Made by a program: the position numbers and the translations under genes. The notes under the pieces were generated by a model that worked only from the letters and a program-made list of their open reading frames with translations, had not been told where the DNA came from and searched no databases. Of a stretch of DNA of 64,000 bases, positions 63,001 through 64,000 are shown one piece after another (position 1 is the first letter of the stretch; every line of letters begins with the position of its first letter). Source of the stretch: Oxyruncus cristatus (Eukaryota > Chordata > Aves > Passeriformes > Cotingidae); assembly GCA_013399855.1 (NCBI GenBank), contig VXAY01007483.1:635074-699073 (forward strand), read 5' to 3'.

Positions 63001-64000
63001 ATATGGTGTCAGTTTATAAAGCCCCAAACCAAGCAGAATGACAAATTTTTGTTTTCTCCGTGTGGTTTGAATTTACATAAAAGAAATTAGAATTAGATTT
63101 ATGTACCTCTTAGGTCTGATTTTAAATTCAGAAATGCAAGCAAATTCAGAGTTGAATTCCTTCTCTTGCTGCTTAATATGATTGTGCTCAGAAGTCTGGG
63201 AACAGACGAGGTGCAGTTCTGAGGCACAGCGGTAAAAGTTGAGGGCAGGGTGAATATCTTGAAATGTTTCATGGCTTTTATGAGCCCGGGAAGGACCTGC
63301 TAGAGCTGTGGCACAGCTGTGTTTGTGTTCAAATACAGTTCAGCTGATGGGGACGGTGTCTGTGCAGTCAGGAGAAGGGGTTGGCGTAGCTTCTGAATTA
63401 TCCCATCTCCTGTATTATCCCAAGGTAACAATAGGCTTTCCCATTTAGCGATCAGAAGACATTCACAATGCCCCAGCCAACGTTGCCCTGCTGTGTTTTA
63501 TGGAGTAGAGAGTTAGCGAAGTAACATAAAGGATCAAGACAACAGGTCCTGAGTTTTTGAAATGTAGACGTTTGAAAACATTCTTAGAGCCTCCCAGAGG
63601 AGGTCTACGGGGGCTGTAATGATCCTGCTCCAGCCAAGGTGGGCTGGAATGTAGAGAGAGATCTTATTTTAAGAAGTCTGTGTCTTCAAACACCGGCGGG
63701 TCTGGCTCTCCAGCCATGGGTTGCTGGGTTTGCCCTTTCATGACTCAGATGATGCCCCAGGCATGAGTGACCTGAGCGCTTTGAGGAATGTCTGAAATTG
63801 CCCGTAAATACGAGGGCGGACTTTGGACAAAGACTAAATGTTCTCGTTTAACCTCACCTTTATACCTGTGAGGGGCCATCTTGGTGACTTCCTCAACCTC
63901 CGAGTTGATCAGGCAAAAAATGAATGAAGCAGAATCTGAAACCGTAAGTACAAAAGAAATCCACTAAAATGCAACTGAATATTACTACTGAAATGCATTA
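60061..64000. other. AT-rich sequence right of the CpG island, no supported gene
   Basis: Open frames here (up to 103 codons at 60,281-60,592 on the + strand) overlap one another in different frames and show no domain. No CR1 or LTR is recognised. Compared with the left flank, the + strand looks richer in T and G. If the island fires in both directions this would be the beginning of a + strand transcription unit, possibly an intron, but no exon can be named. Confidence 0.55.

Overview
This is a 64 kb piece of vertebrate nuclear DNA, almost certainly from a bird and most likely a songbird. The evidence is four CR1 LINE remnants, including two of the type whose 3' end reads 'gttggaaggg' and whose body has the usual avian CR1 wording, and one solo LTR of an avian ERVL-like endogenous retrovirus. 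Interspersed repeats are otherwise sparse, as expected for a bird. The sequence is AT-rich and has no bacterial-type gene layout, no CRISPR array and no RNA gene I could recognise.

Layout: positions 1-57,400 are AT-rich non-coding DNA with the CR1 copies (about 4.2, 17.3, 37.3 and 44.1 kb), the LTR (46.1-46.7 kb), several T-rich and dinucleotide tracts, and one isolated CpG island with G-quadruplex motifs (37.7-38.2 kb). At 57.6-60.06 kb lies a second, larger CpG island, interrupted by a 977-base assembly gap (58,873-59,849). From 60.06 kb to the end there is AT-rich DNA with no gene that I can support.

The one coding element I can argue for with moderate confidence is on the minus strand at 57,525-57,432. 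It is a 31-codon signal-peptide exon whose 5' splice site lies directly after the predicted signal-peptidase site, next to the large CpG island. I read it as the first coding exon of a secreted or membrane protein that I do not recognise. Its first intron would then occupy some or all of the left 57 kb. A hand-sampled strand asymmetry fits this: the + strand tends to carry C over G on the left and G over C on the right of the CpG island. That is what divergent transcription from the island would leave behind, but it needs a proper count.

Several short stretches on the left have good splice sites and one open frame (8.7-8.9, 24.8, 26.5 and 27.1 kb are listed; others are in the findings). They are given only as low-confidence candidate exons, because short open frames next to splice-like motifs are common by chance at this length. 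Nothing here amounts to a demonstrated new system. The most interesting leads are the signal-peptide exon with its gapped promoter, the skew flip, the isolated G4-rich CpG island beside a CR1, and a cluster of three octamer motifs at 42.5-43.1 kb.
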